A DNA stretch of 64,000 nucleotides, from the NCBI RefSeq assembly GCF_012317385.1, contig NZ_CP051144.1:2666001-2730000 (forward strand). Direction: 5' to 3'. Both the position numbers and the translations under genes were made by a program. Below are positions 17,630-26,604 of this stretch, piece after piece (positions within the stretch are counted from its first letter, which is position 1; the number at the start of each line of letters is the position of its first letter). This DNA is from Romboutsia sp. CE17 (GTDB taxonomy: Bacteria > Bacillota > Clostridia > Peptostreptococcales > Peptostreptococcaceae). Below the pieces are notes generated by a model, which saw only the letters and a list, made by a program, of their open reading frames with translations, made no database searches and was not told the origin of the DNA.

Positions 17630-20011
17630 TTAAAAATTAAGTTTTGCTATTTCAACTGCAGATTTAGCATCCTTCGAATAGTAATCTGCCCCTATATTTT
17701 TAGCATATTCTTCTGTTAGTACAGCTCCACCAACAAATACCTTCGCTTCTATATTATTCTCTCTTAATGCTTTTATAGTATCTTCCATACTTTTTACAGT
17801 AGTTGTCATAAGAGCACTTAATCCAACAAGCTTTATATCATTCTCTTTTGCTTTTAGAACTACTTCCTCTATTGGAACGTCTTTACCTAAATCTATAACA
17901 TCGTATCCATAATTCTCTAGCATTATCTTAACGATATTTTTACCAATATCATGAATATCTCCTTGTACTGTTGCTACTATAATTTTACCTTTAGATATAT
18001 TATTATTACTTTCTTTTATTAATTTTTCTTTTATTACATTTAATGACACCTTTACTGTTTCTGCACATTGAATCATCTGAGGTAAAAATATCTCCCCTGA
18101 ATCATACTTTTTACCTATTATATCTAAATATGGTATCAATATCTCATCTAGTATATAATTTGCATCATTATCTTGTAGTAGCTCTAGTGTTTTATCCTTT
18201 GCCTCTTCTTTTAAACCTCTTTCTATTATTTGATTCAAAGAAGTAGTAGTATTATTTGTATCAGATTTTACTATAGAATTAGATGTACTACTATATTTAT
18301 TTATATATTTAATACAACCTTTATCTATATTATTTATTACTCTAAATGCATCTATTGATTCTACCATTCCACTTTCATTCGGATTGATTATAGCTATATC
18401 TAAACCTGCTCCTAATGCTAGGTTTAAATAAGTATGATTAATATTTTTTCTATCAGGTATACCAAAAGATATATTAGATACACCCAGTATTGTTTTAACT
18501 CCTAACTTTTCTTTTACTAATTTAATAGCTTTTATTGTTTCCATAGCTTCTGACTGTTGTGCTGAAACAGTTAATGACAAACAGTCAATAAATATATCTT
18601 CTCGTCTTATGCCATAATGTTCTGCTTCTTCAACTATTTTCTTTGCTATTTCAAATCTACCTTCTGCAGTACTAGGGATTCCATTTTCATCCAATGTTAG
18701 ACCTACAACAGCTGCCCCATACTTTTTAACTAGAGGTAGTATCATATTTAATGATTCTTTCTTTCCATTAACTGAATTTACAATTGTCCTACCATTATAA
18801 TATCTAAGACCACTCTCTAAAGCTTTAATATTTGAAGAATCTATTTGTAAAGGAGTATCTACTATTCCTTGTATTTCTTTTACTATTTTTGGCATAACTA
18901 ATTTTTCATCTATATCAGGAAGACCTACATTTACGTTTAGAATTTCTGCACCTGAATTAATTTGCTCTAAGGCTAAATTAATTATGTAATCAATATTCCA
19001 ATTTTTTAATGCATCCTTTAAGCCTTTCCTTCCAGTTGGATTTAATCTCTCACCCATAATTGTAGGACCATCTATTTCTATGTATTTTGATGGAGAGCAA
19101 ACCGTACATCTATACTTACTTTTATTTTTAACGATTTTTAAATTTTCTATATTATTAGATACTTCTTTAATAAATTCTGGATTTGTACCACAACATCCAC
19201 CTATTATTCTAGCTCCGGACTCTACAAACTTTGATACACCTTGATAAAACTCTTCTGAATTCATATCATAATAGGCTTTACCATCAATTATATTAGGTAG
19301 CCCTGCATTTGCTTGAACAATTACAGGTATGTTTGCTCTATCTGTAATAATCTTTACAATAGGTAAAAGTTGCTTAGGGCCTAATGAACAGTTTACACCT
19401 ATAGCATCTACTCCTAATCCTTCTATAGTAGCCACCATACTTTCTGGAGTACATCCAGTAAAACTCCTTCCGTCTTCATCAAATGTCATTGTACAAAATA
19501 CAGGTAAGTTAGTATTTTCTTTTGCTGCTAATACAGCTGCTTTAGCCTCATAAAGATCCATCATTGTTTCAATTATAATTAAATCAGCACCAGATTTTTC
19601 ACCTTGAATTGCTTGTCTTTTAAATATTTCATAAGCTTTATCAAAACTTAGAGTTCCCATAGGCTCTAACATTTCTCCTATAGGTCCAATATCTAATGCT
19701 ACATATCTAGGTTTAGAGTTATCTACCATCTTTATCGCTTTTTTAGCAACACTTACTGCATTATCTAAAACTTCTTCTACCGTATACCCTAATTTATCTA
19801 ACTTTATCTCATTTGCTCCAAAAGTATTTGTAGTTACAACATTTGATCCCGCTTCAAGATAAGATTTATGAATATCTATAAGTATATCTGGGTTTTTAAA
19901 TCCAAATATTTCTGGATTTTCACCCATTTGTAATCCATTTTTTTGGAGCATTGTCCCCATTGCTCCATCAAATAACAATATATTATCCTTTATATATTCT
20001 ATAACTTTCAC
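17630..20011 (-). CDS. metH: Cobalamin-dependent methionine synthase, no reactivation domain
   Basis: I start at GTG 20009-20011, ten bases after AGAGGGG (a TTG nine bases upstream is the alternative), giving 793 residues. Order: homocysteine-binding barrel (1-300) with the zinc Cys in GVNCSLGPKQL and GGCCGTNPEF; pterin-binding domain (about 305-570, MGERLNPTGRKGLKDAL); helical cap and B12 domain (about 610-793) with the DIHDIGKNI cobalamin-lower-ligand His. The usual C-terminal SAM-dependent reactivation domain is absent and is encoded separately by the upstream gene, which overlaps it by 29 bases. It methylates homocysteine from methyl-tetrahydrofolate. Confidence 0.95.
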   Translation of the reverse strand: MKVIEYIKDNILLFDGAMGTMLQKNGLQMGENPEIFGFKNPDILIDIHKSYLEAGSNVVTTNTFGANEIKLDKLGYTVEEVLDNAVSVAKKAIKMVDNSKPRYVALDIGPIGEMLEPMGTLSFDKAYEIFKRQAIQGEKSGADLIIIETMMDLYEAKAAVLAAKENTNLPVFCTMTFDEDGRSFTGCTPESMVATIEGLGVDAIGVNCSLGPKQLLPIVKIITDRANIPVIVQANAGLPNIIDGKAYYDMNSEEFYQGVSKFVESGARIIGGCCGTNPEFIKEVSNNIENLKIVKNKSKYRCTVCSPSKYIEIDGPTIMGERLNPTGRKGLKDALKNWNIDYIINLALEQINSGAEILNVNVGLPDIDEKLVMPKIVKEIQGIVDTPLQIDSSNIKALESGLRYYNGRTIVNSVNGKKESLNMILPLVKKYGAAVVGLTLDENGIPSTAEGRFEIAKKIVEEAEHYGIRREDIFIDCLSLTVSAQQSEAMETIKAIKLVKEKLGVKTILGVSNISFGIPDRKNINHTYLNLALGAGLDIAIINPNESGMVESIDAFRVINNIDKGCIKYINKYSSTSNSIVKSDTNNTTTSLNQIIERGLKEEAKDKTLELLQDNDANYILDEILIPYLDIIGKKYDSGEIFLPQMIQCAETVKVSLNVIKEKLIKESNNNISKGKIIVATVQGDIHDIGKNIVKIMLENYGYDVIDLGKDVPIEEVVLKAKENDIKLVGLSALMTTTVKSMEDTIKALRENNIEAKVFVGGAVLTEEYAKNIGADYYSKDAKSAVEIAKLNF

Positions 20012-20693
20012 AGCTATCAACCCCTCTTTTAAATTTACAAGTATCTTTATTATTGCAATTTTTACATGATTTTTTAACTTGACTTAGCTTATTATCAGAT
20101 ATACCTATTATTGCTATAACAGATTTTCTAGGTATCATTATTCCATTTGTTGTAATAGTTAGTCCTATTTCTTTCTGTCCATTTATAAGGTTCAATATAT
20201 CTTTGTTTTTTTCTATTGGTAAGTCTCCATATCCTGGACTATATCTTAAGGTTGTATACTGCCCATCTTCTAAAATATTATTTTGAACTTCTTCCTGAAC
20301 CATATCGCACACTTCTTCTATTGCTGTAGTTGCACATGAATCAATTATTATCCCCTTAGTTAATTCAGTGAAAGAATATTTTCTTATATCCTTTTCTATA
20401 TCTAACCCTATGGTCGCAGCCATTAAAATACACTTATTGCAATCCTTCAATACTTTATATAAATCTCTACTTTCTAGCTTTAAATTACTTCCCTCAAATT
20501 CTATTATCCCTTTATTTTTCTTAATAGAATAAACCCTAAAAGTGTATCTAGGGTTTATTCTTGCTTTAGTTATATTTTTGCATTGATTTATTGTCTCTTT
20601 TAAATTATCATCTATAATCTGACCTTTGTATTCTAAATATCTCAGAACTTCTTCATCCTTTATATTAATATGTTTTAAAAAGTCCCTTTTCAT
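19983..20693 (-). CDS. MetH activation domain protein (stand-alone)
   Basis: 236 residues corresponding to the reactivation domain of methionine synthase: YTTLRYSPGYGDLPIEKNKD is the SAM-binding RxxPGYG motif, followed by TTNGIMIPRKSVIAIIGI. It adds a C-terminal cysteine-rich tail (KSCKNCNNKDTCKFKRG), which may bind metal. It should restore oxidised cobalamin on the adjacent MetH by reductive methylation with SAM. It starts one base after luxS ends (20693 against 20696), and its end overlaps metH, so luxS, this gene and metH form one transcript of the activated methyl cycle. Confidence 0.9.
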   Translation of the reverse strand: MKRDFLKHINIKDEEVLRYLEYKGQIIDDNLKETINQCKNITKARINPRYTFRVYSIKKNKGIIEFEGSNLKLESRDLYKVLKDCNKCILMAATIGLDIEKDIRKYSFTELTKGIIIDSCATTAIEEVCDMVQEEVQNNILEDGQYTTLRYSPGYGDLPIEKNKDILNLINGQKEIGLTITTNGIMIPRKSVIAIIGISDNKLSQVKKSCKNCNNKDTCKFKRGVDSCESYRIYKG

Positions 20694-20695
20694 AA

Positions 20696-21151
20696 TTATT
20701 CTCCATATATATTTAGAGAGAATCCTTTTTCCAAGGCATCTTTAGCATATTCTTTAGCACCAAATAATGATAAATCTTTATAGTTACCACATTCAACTGC
20801 TGTAGCTGCAGGTATCTCAGTTGCATCTAGCACCATTTTTAAAGCTTTCTCTAAGCCTTCTTTAACAATTGAAGGTTCTACATCACCCCATAAAATAAGA
20901 TAGAAACCTGTTCTACACCCCATTGGTGATATGTCTATTATATTATCTAATGTTTCTCTTAAATAAGTTGCAAGTAAATGTTCTAATCCGTGCATTGCAG
21001 CTGTTCCGAATGTCTCTGAGTTTGGCTGTAGGAATCTTAAATCGAACTTACTTACTACATCCCCCTTAGCACCATCTAAAACACAGCACTTTCTCACATA
21101 TGGTGCTTTTACTTTTGTATGATCTAGTTTAAAGCTTTCTACTTTTTGCAT
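20696..21151 (-). CDS. luxS: S-ribosylhomocysteine lyase
   Basis: 151 residues. The iron/zinc site is HGLEHLLATYLR (HxxEH) plus the Cys in DISPMGCRTGFYLI. LuxS splits S-ribosylhomocysteine into homocysteine and DPD, the precursor of autoinducer-2. In front of the MetH pair it supplies homocysteine for remethylation, so its role here is at least recycling of the methyl cycle. I looked for a SAM riboswitch upstream and saw none. Confidence 0.97.
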   Translation of the reverse strand: MQKVESFKLDHTKVKAPYVRKCCVLDGAKGDVVSKFDLRFLQPNSETFGTAAMHGLEHLLATYLRETLDNIIDISPMGCRTGFYLILWGDVEPSIVKEGLEKALKMVLDATEIPAATAVECGNYKDLSLFGAKEYAKDALEKGFSLNIYGE

Positions 21152-21467
21152 TTATTTATCCCCTCTCTAATTGATTTTAGTTTATTTCCATAGAAATATT
21201 TTATACTATTTTTATATCTTTTCGTTTCCATATAAAACCTTAAGTGAATTATATCTGAAACCACTTCTTTTGTAAATATTCTTAATTTTCTAATATATAT
21301 TCAATTTAACTTTATATATATTTTAAGTTTTTTTAACTATTTTATTATAATTGTTTGCATACTATAAATTTGCTATAATATCCTAGTTATTTATCGATTC
21401 TTTATGAACTATTATTGTAAAACTTAAAATTATAGATGAATATGAAATTATATGGAGGAAATCGCAT
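21152..21467. promoter_or_regulatory. Divergent promoter region, luxS / ttcA-type gene
   Basis: 316 bases without a gene. TTGTTT, a 17-base spacer and TATAAT (about 21351-21379) form a promoter for the plus-strand gene. No S-box, T-box or cobalamin motif was recognised on the luxS side. Confidence 0.5.
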
Positions 21468-22187
21468 ATGCAAAAGTTACTTAGTAAAGCACGTCAAGCT
21501 ATAAATGACTTTGATATGATACAAGAAAATGATAAAATAGCAGTTGGTTTATCTGGAGGAAAAGATAGTCTTACTTTACTTCACATTTTAAAAAGTTATC
21601 AGAGATTTTCACCTCAAAAATTCGACTTAATTGCAATAACTTTAAATCCTGGAGGTGTAGATAATTCTCCACTTTATAAACTATGTAAGGATTTAGATAT
21701 ACCTTTTTATGAAGTTCAAACTGATATAAAAGAAATCGTATTTGATATAAGAAAAGAAAAAAATCCATGCTCATTATGTGCTAACTTAAGACGTGGCGCC
21801 TTAAATGACAATGCTAAAAAATTAGGATGTAACAAAGTAGCTCTTGGTCATCATAAAGATGATGCAATAGAGACATTCTTAATGTCTATGTTGTATGAAG
21901 GTAGAGTAAATTGTTTCTCACCTAAGACACATATGGATAGACAAGATTTAACAATTATAAGACCTATGATTTATATAGATGAATACATGACTAAAAAGGC
22001 TGCCAAAGATTATAATTATCCTATTATAAAGAATCCTTGCCCTGCTGATGGAAAAACAAATAGACAAAATATAAAGGAATTAGTTAAAGAATTAAATAAT
22101 AAAATTCCTGGATCTAAGAAAAACATTTTTGGCGCTTTAAACAATGCTGAAAGACTATTTATATGGGATAAAGAAAAAATCAAATAA
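21468..22187 (+). CDS. TtcA-like tRNA 2-thiocytidine synthetase
   Basis: 239 residues. The PP-loop ATP-binding motif is AVGLSGGKDSLTLLHIL. A CxxC pair in NPCSLCANLRRGALNDNAKKLG, plus GHHKDDAIETFLM and a downstream IKNPCPADG, fit the TtcA/TtuA group, which uses a 4Fe-4S cluster to thiolate tRNA. TtcA modifies C32; a related thiolase cannot be excluded. ATG follows TGGAGGAAATCGCAT. Terminator directly follows. Confidence 0.88.
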   Translation: MQKLLSKARQAINDFDMIQENDKIAVGLSGGKDSLTLLHILKSYQRFSPQKFDLIAITLNPGGVDNSPLYKLCKDLDIPFYEVQTDIKEIVFDIRKEKNPCSLCANLRRGALNDNAKKLGCNKVALGHHKDDAIETFLMSMLYEGRVNCFSPKTHMDRQDLTIIRPMIYIDEYMTKKAAKDYNYPIIKNPCPADGKTNRQNIKELVKELNNKIPGSKKNIFGALNNAERLFIWDKEKIK

Positions 22188-22198
22188 TTTAGTATTAA

Positions 22199-22224
22199 AA
22201 AGGCGAGTGAAATTACTCGCCTAA
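22199..22224. terminator. Bidirectional terminator
   Basis: AGGCGAGT pairs with ACTCGCCT (22201-22221), between the convergent TtcA-like gene and the DUF488 gene; the stem overlaps the DUF488 stop. Confidence 0.75.
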
Positions 22225-22830
22225 ATGTTCTATTCTATATCCAATTTCTTTATTAGCCATTCTATAAGCTTCTTTTATCATTTCATCTTTAGAAATTGAA
22301 TTGCCTATTAAGCTATCAATAGTTATCTGATGCCTATTTTCAAAATATTTGTCTAATATTCTTTCTTCTATATATCTTTGATCCTTTATAGAATAATCAT
22401 CTAATATATGATTTATTTTAAAACCATACTTTTCTAATTCTCTTCCAAGTAATATGGCTCTATGACATCTTATTGGATCTTGCATAGCACCTAAAAGAAC
22501 TATTCTATATCCTTTCTTACATCCATTTTTCAATCTTTCTATTCCACTTATAAATGACTCTTCTTTAACAACATTCTCAAAATCAGAGTATCCTTCACTA
22601 TTATATGAAATTTTATTTTCTCTTTTTGCAGCAAATTCTTTTGCCATATAAATATATACAAATCCTGATTTAATCAAAGTATTTTTGATAGTATCTTTGT
22701 TGTATTGGATATTATACTTAGAATAAGGAGTTCCTCTAACATCTACGACACAATTTATCTTATAAAACCTAAGCATATCCATTAATTTTTCAACAGGATA
22801 ATTAGAGTGACCTATTGTAAATAACTCCAT
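22213..22830 (-). CDS. DUF488 domain protein
   Basis: 205 residues. The family signature is present: LFTIGHSNYPVEKLMDMLRF at the start, VVDVRGTPYSKYN, and LLGAMQDPIRCHRAILLGREL, where the DPxxCHR site is conserved and suggests a cysteine-containing active site. No function is established for DUF488. It is a single-gene unit. Confidence 0.82.
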   Translation of the reverse strand: MELFTIGHSNYPVEKLMDMLRFYKINCVVDVRGTPYSKYNIQYNKDTIKNTLIKSGFVYIYMAKEFAAKRENKISYNSEGYSDFENVVKEESFISGIERLKNGCKKGYRIVLLGAMQDPIRCHRAILLGRELEKYGFKINHILDDYSIKDQRYIEERILDKYFENRHQITIDSLIGNSISKDEMIKEAYRMANKEIGYRIEHLGE

Positions 22831-22898
22831 ACAAACGCTCCTATAACATATATTTTTTATTGTAATAATACCTCTTATAAATACTTTTTATTCAAAAA

Positions 22899-22937
22899 AT
22901 ATATTATAGTTTCATAAGAAACTATAATATATTTTTT
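22899..22937 (-). terminator. Terminator overlapping the HAD gene stop
   Basis: AATATATTATAGTTTC pairs with GAAACTATAATATATT; the stop codon TAG lies inside the stem and a T run follows. Confidence 0.75.
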
Positions 22938-23569
22938 AATTCTTCAATATTTTTAATTATATATGTTGGGTTCACTTCTTGTAATTCCTCTAAATCTCCA
23001 TATCCATATAATACACCTATAGAATCTACTCCTATTTTCTTTGCACCTATTACATCATACTTTCTATCACCTATCATGATTACATCTTCCATAGATGATA
23101 CCTTACATACTTCTAATACATGATTTATAACTTCATTTTTTTCACTTCTACTTCCATCTAAATTACTTCCCCCAATATATTCGAAGTATTTATCTATTTC
23201 AAAATGCTTTAATATTTTTTCTGCAAATATAGTTGGTTTAGATGTTGCAAGTAATATTCTTTTATTATTACTGTGTAAATATTCTAAAACTTCTTTTACT
23301 CCTGAAAATATCTTATTTTCAAATATCCCATTTTGAGCAAAATATTCTCTAAATTTAGTTACAGCTTCTTCTACTTCTTCTTCAGAAAAATTATAATCAT
23401 CTCTAAAAGAATCATGTAGTGGTGGTCCTATAAACTTTTCTAAGTTAGCTAGATCTTCTTCTATTCCAAAATGTTTTAATGCATATTGAAATGATTTAGT
23501 TATTCCCTCTTTAGGATCTGTAAGTGTTCCATCTAAGTCAAATAATATGTATTTATAGTCTTTACTCAT
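22922..23569 (-). CDS. HAD hydrolase, phosphoglycolate phosphatase-like
   Basis: 215 residues. HAD motif I is ILFDLDGTLTDPKEG, motif II lies in RILLATSKP, motif III in SRSEKNEVI, and motif IV in VIMIGDRKYDVIGAKKIG. The cap is a small helical insertion (residues 18-85), as in the Gph/PgmB group. Likely a cytosolic phosphatase; substrate not predictable. Monocistronic. Confidence 0.88.
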   Translation of the reverse strand: MSKDYKYILFDLDGTLTDPKEGITKSFQYALKHFGIEEDLANLEKFIGPPLHDSFRDDYNFSEEEVEEAVTKFREYFAQNGIFENKIFSGVKEVLEYLHSNNKRILLATSKPTIFAEKILKHFEIDKYFEYIGGSNLDGSRSEKNEVINHVLEVCKVSSMEDVIMIGDRKYDVIGAKKIGVDSIGVLYGYGDLEELQEVNPTYIIKNIEELKNIL

Positions 23570-23616
23570 AAATATCTCCCTTATTTTAATTTTTACTTAT
23601 AATAAATTATATATTA

Positions 23617-23656
23617 AAAAAGACATTTGTCGAAGTTTATTCCGACAAATGTCTTA
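23617..23656 (-). terminator. Terminator after ferredoxin
   Basis: AAGACATTTGTCG pairs perfectly with CGACAAATGTCTT, followed by T-rich sequence on the minus strand. Confidence 0.85.
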
Positions 23657-23659
23657 ACA

Positions 23660-23848
23660 TTATTCTACAGTTATTGCTGAAACTGGACAACTATCTTGAG
23701 CATCATTAGCTGCATCTACTAAGTCTGCACTTATTTCTTCAGCTACCGCTACTGCTAATCCATCATCGTCCATATCAAATATTTCTGGGCATATTCCTGT
23801 ACATGCTCCACAACCTATACAAGTATCTTTATCTACAAATGCTTTCAT
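23660..23848 (-). CDS. 4Fe-4S ferredoxin, single cluster
   Basis: 62 residues, acidic. Cluster ligands are Cys10, 13 and 16 in CIGCGACTGICP and Cys54 in DSCPVSA; Cys20 is a spare. This is the small one-cluster ferredoxin type with IFDMDDDGLAVA between the halves. A general low-potential electron carrier. The ribosome-binding site is TAGGAGGATTC and the gene is alone with its own terminator, which suits a highly expressed carrier. Confidence 0.94.
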   Translation of the reverse strand: MKAFVDKDTCIGCGACTGICPEIFDMDDDGLAVAVAEEISADLVDAANDAQDSCPVSAITVE

Positions 23849-23939
23849 TTTGAATCCTCCTAAGTTTAAATAATACTCATTCTAATATTTATCCTAGGTG
23901 GAATAATTCTAAACATTTATTTATATAAAATTTTACAAT

Positions 23940-24596
23940 TTATACAATTTTATTACTAATTTCGTCTATATCTTTAACTTTATTTTCTTTTTTCTTTTCT
24001 ATAATTAAGATGACCTTGTCAACTAAAAGACCATTTATAATAACAGCTATTAAGGAATATATACCTTTACCAAGTCCAAATGTTAAAGCTCCGCATATAA
24101 CTACAAATAAATCTACACAAAGCAGTGAAATCCCTATATTAAATGTAGAATATTTATTTAGTATCTTAGCTAATATATCAGTCCCTCCTGTCGATGCATT
24201 CAAAGATAAGGCTAAAGCTAGACCACTCGCTATAATTACAGTTCCGATTAATACTGCTAAAATCATATTATTAGTTAATGCATGAGAATGAAGAACTTTC
24301 TCCATAAAATCCATCGTGAAAGATAGAGCAAAACTTGCATATATAGTTTTAAGTCCAAAATCTCCCCCAACTAATATAAATGCTATTATAAATAATATTA
24401 AATTTCCTAAAAGTATTATTGTTCCAATTGATAGGCTAGGAATATAGTTACTTATAACTAATGCTAATCCACTTAATCCTCCACCAGCAATTTCATTTGG
24501 AGCATAAAAATATTGAATACCAAAAGCTACTAAAACTACTCCAATTGTTATAAACATATAATCTCTTATAGTGATAATTAAATTTTCTTTTGTCAT
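23940..24596 (-). CDS. YitT family membrane protein, short form
   Basis: 218 residues with five or six membrane helices and the family blocks FGIQYFYAPNEIAGGGLSGLALVI and ASTGGTDILAKILNKY. Standard YitT proteins are about 280 residues and end in a cytosolic DUF2179 domain; this one ends in a lysine-rich tail without it. Function of the family is unknown. Divergent from the efflux gene at 24764. Confidence 0.85.
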   Translation of the reverse strand: MTKENLIITIRDYMFITIGVVLVAFGIQYFYAPNEIAGGGLSGLALVISNYIPSLSIGTIILLGNLILFIIAFILVGGDFGLKTIYASFALSFTMDFMEKVLHSHALTNNMILAVLIGTVIIASGLALALSLNASTGGTDILAKILNKYSTFNIGISLLCVDLFVVICGALTFGLGKGIYSLIAVIINGLLVDKVILIIEKKKENKVKDIDEISNKIV

Positions 24597-24763
24597 TTGT
24601 TTTATCCCTTCTTAATTTAAGTAATAATTTATTTTCTTTAGAGTTTATATTATACTATAATAATCTTTTATTTTTCTATTTTTTCCCAAATAAGTTTTGT
24701 TAATTTATCTTTAACATTAAATTATACTATAATTATATTTATTAAATAAAAAGGAGGACTAAT

Positions 24764-25693
24764 ATGAAAATCGCTCTAATATATGGTGTAATATCATCTA
24801 TATTTTTTGCATTTACATTTGTACTTAATAGTAGTATGAATATTTCAGGGGGACATTGGGCCTGGAGTGCATCTTTAAGATATATATTTATGCTACCGTT
24901 ACTTTATATTATTATACTAAAGCAAAACAGCTTACATAAAATTCTTAGTTCAATAAAAAATAATATGAGTTCATGGATATTGTGGAGTACTGTAGGCTTT
25001 GGGTTATTTTATGCACCTCTTACATTCGCATCATCCTATGGTCAATCTTGGTTAGTTGCAGGCTGTTGGCAAATTACCATTGTTGCAGGAATATTGCTTA
25101 CACCTTTATTCAAACAAAAAATACCATTAAAAAGTTTACTCATGTCATTCATAATACTTATCGGCGTATTTTTAATACAGTATGAACAAGCAAGCGAGGT
25201 TAATTTTAGCCAAGTGTTACTATCTATAATACCTATATTAATAGCTGCTTTTTCTTACCCTTTAGGAAATAGAAAAATGATGGAAGTATGTGGTGATTCC
25301 TTGACTACTACAGAAAGAGTTTTCGGAATGACATTATGTAGTATGCCATTTTGGATAATTGTGGCTTCATTTGGATATATCAAAACAGGTATGCCTAGTT
25401 CTAGTCAAATAATACAATCTTTTGTAGTAGCAATTTTTTCGGGTATAATCGCTACTATACTATTCTTCAAAGCTACTGATCTAGTTAAAAATAATACTAG
25501 TCAGTTGGCAATTATAGAGGCAACACAATCAGGAGAGGTTGTATTCACAATCCTAGGTGAGATATTCATTCTTGGAGGTAATATACCAACTACAACAGGA
25601 TCTATAGGGCTATTACTTATTATAGTCGGAATGATTTTAAATAGTTTAACAACTTCAGGCCCTAATAAGACAGAAAATTTAGAAATTAGTTAA
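24764..25693 (+). CDS. Multidrug resistance efflux transporter family (EamA/DMT type)
   Basis: 309 residues, about ten membrane helices. It starts KIALIYGVISSIFFAFTFVLNSSMN and has LVAGCWQITIVAGILLTPLF and TSQLAIIEATQSGEVVFTILGEIFILGG, typical of the DMT subgroup annotated as multidrug resistance efflux. Substrate unknown. Ribosome-binding site AAGGAGGACTAAT. Followed by remnants of a cation exchanger gene. Confidence 0.82.
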   Translation: MKIALIYGVISSIFFAFTFVLNSSMNISGGHWAWSASLRYIFMLPLLYIIILKQNSLHKILSSIKNNMSSWILWSTVGFGLFYAPLTFASSYGQSWLVAGCWQITIVAGILLTPLFKQKIPLKSLLMSFIILIGVFLIQYEQASEVNFSQVLLSIIPILIAAFSYPLGNRKMMEVCGDSLTTTERVFGMTLCSMPFWIIVASFGYIKTGMPSSSQIIQSFVVAIFSGIIATILFFKATDLVKNNTSQLAIIEATQSGEVVFTILGEIFILGGNIPTTTGSIGLLLIIVGMILNSLTTSGPNKTENLEIS

Positions 25694-25704
25694 TAATAAA
25701 AATA

Positions 25705-25962
25705 GGTATATCTCATTTATAAAGAAAGAAGGATTATTTGATGTAGTTAAGTCATCTATTGCAGGTGCAGTTATTGGAAATATTCTTAAGCTTATTATTT
25801 ACTCCTATGAGTATCATTTTTAATGAGTTTGAGTTAATTGCTTTAATAGCTTCCGTTTTAATCGCGAATAGAGTTTCACATTATGGTGAATCTAATTGGC
25901 TTGAGGAAATTAAATTGCTTGCTGTTTATTTAATAATTGCGGCTTCTTTTTTCATAATATAA
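25705..25962 (+). pseudogene. Remnant of a CaCA-family Ca2+/H+ exchanger (chaA/cax)
   Basis: Two pieces of one gene remain in different frames. First FIKKEGLFDVVKSSIAGAVIGNIL (about 25717-25780), like the family SIAGSIIGNILLVLG helix; then, after a jump near 25780, LLFTPMSIIFNEFELIALIASVLIANRV and GESNWLEEIKLLAVYLIIAASFF, the characteristic C-terminus. Roughly 200 or more central residues and the whole N-terminus are missing. It is decayed, not a functional small membrane protein. Confidence 0.75.
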
Positions 25963-25965
25963 AAA

Positions 25966-26004
25966 TAAAAAGTATGGTTATATATTCAAAACCATACTTT
26001 TTAT
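25966..26004. terminator. Bidirectional terminator
   Basis: AAAAGTATGGTT pairs with AACCATACTTTT, with A and T runs, between the exchanger remnant and the convergent PhnA-like gene. Confidence 0.8.
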
Positions 26005-26009
26005 TTTTA

Positions 26010-26354
26010 TTAAGCTTTTTTTACTACACTAGACTTTAGTTTCATAGCTCCGAAACCATCTATTTTACATTCTATATCATGTCCATCTGCTGCATCTGGA
26101 ACTAAACGTATGCTTTTTACCTTAGTTCCTATTTTTATAGATGATGAACTTCCTTTTACTTTAAGGTCTTTTATTACAGTTACAGCATCTCCGTCATTTA
26201 ATATATTTCCGTTTGCATCTCTTATAACATTTTCTTCTTCAGTTTCTGTAGCTGTAGCACTCCATTCATAAGCACATTCTGGACAAACTAATAAGCTTCC
26301 ATCTTCATAAGTATACTCTGAGTTACATTTTGGACAGTTTGGTAAGTTAGTCAT
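26010..26354 (-). CDS. YjdM/PhnA-family zinc ribbon protein
   Basis: I start at ATG 26352-26354 after GGAGGGAATTTAAAT, giving 114 residues. The N-terminal zinc ribbon is [25 protein letters not shown]; the SH3-like PhnA domain follows ([26 protein letters not shown]). Despite the historical name alkylphosphonate utilisation protein, the family has no proven role in phosphonate breakdown. Monocistronic. Confidence 0.9.
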   Translation of the reverse strand: MTNLPNCPKCNSEYTYEDGSLLVCPECAYEWSATATETEEENVIRDANGNILNDGDAVTVIKDLKVKGSSSSIKIGTKVKSIRLVPDAADGHDIECKIDGFGAMKLKSSVVKKA

Positions 26355-26561
26355 ATTTAAATTCCCTCCGTTCATGATTATCATATTTAATTTATCTCAT
26401 AGGTCTATATAATATCACATTCTTAGAATATTGACAAACTCAGATATTATCTGTATTTTTATTATTTTCAATATATAGAATAAAATACATTGTCATACTC
26501 TTATATTCTATTAAAAATAGTATTATTTTCCTAAATATAATATCGTATTTTAAAACTCATA

Positions 26562-26598
26562 AAATAAGGAAAATCTTTTTGTTAGATTTCCCTTATTT
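26562..26598 (-). terminator. Terminator after potD
   Basis: AAATAAGGAAAATCT pairs with AGATTTCCCTTATTT (one mismatch), just past the potD stop at 26605. Confidence 0.75.
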
Positions 26599-26604
26599 CT
26601 TTAT

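Noticed and set aside
20696-21467. SAM riboswitch before luxS
   Set aside because: No S-box core motifs or suitable terminator seen in the 316-base upstream region.
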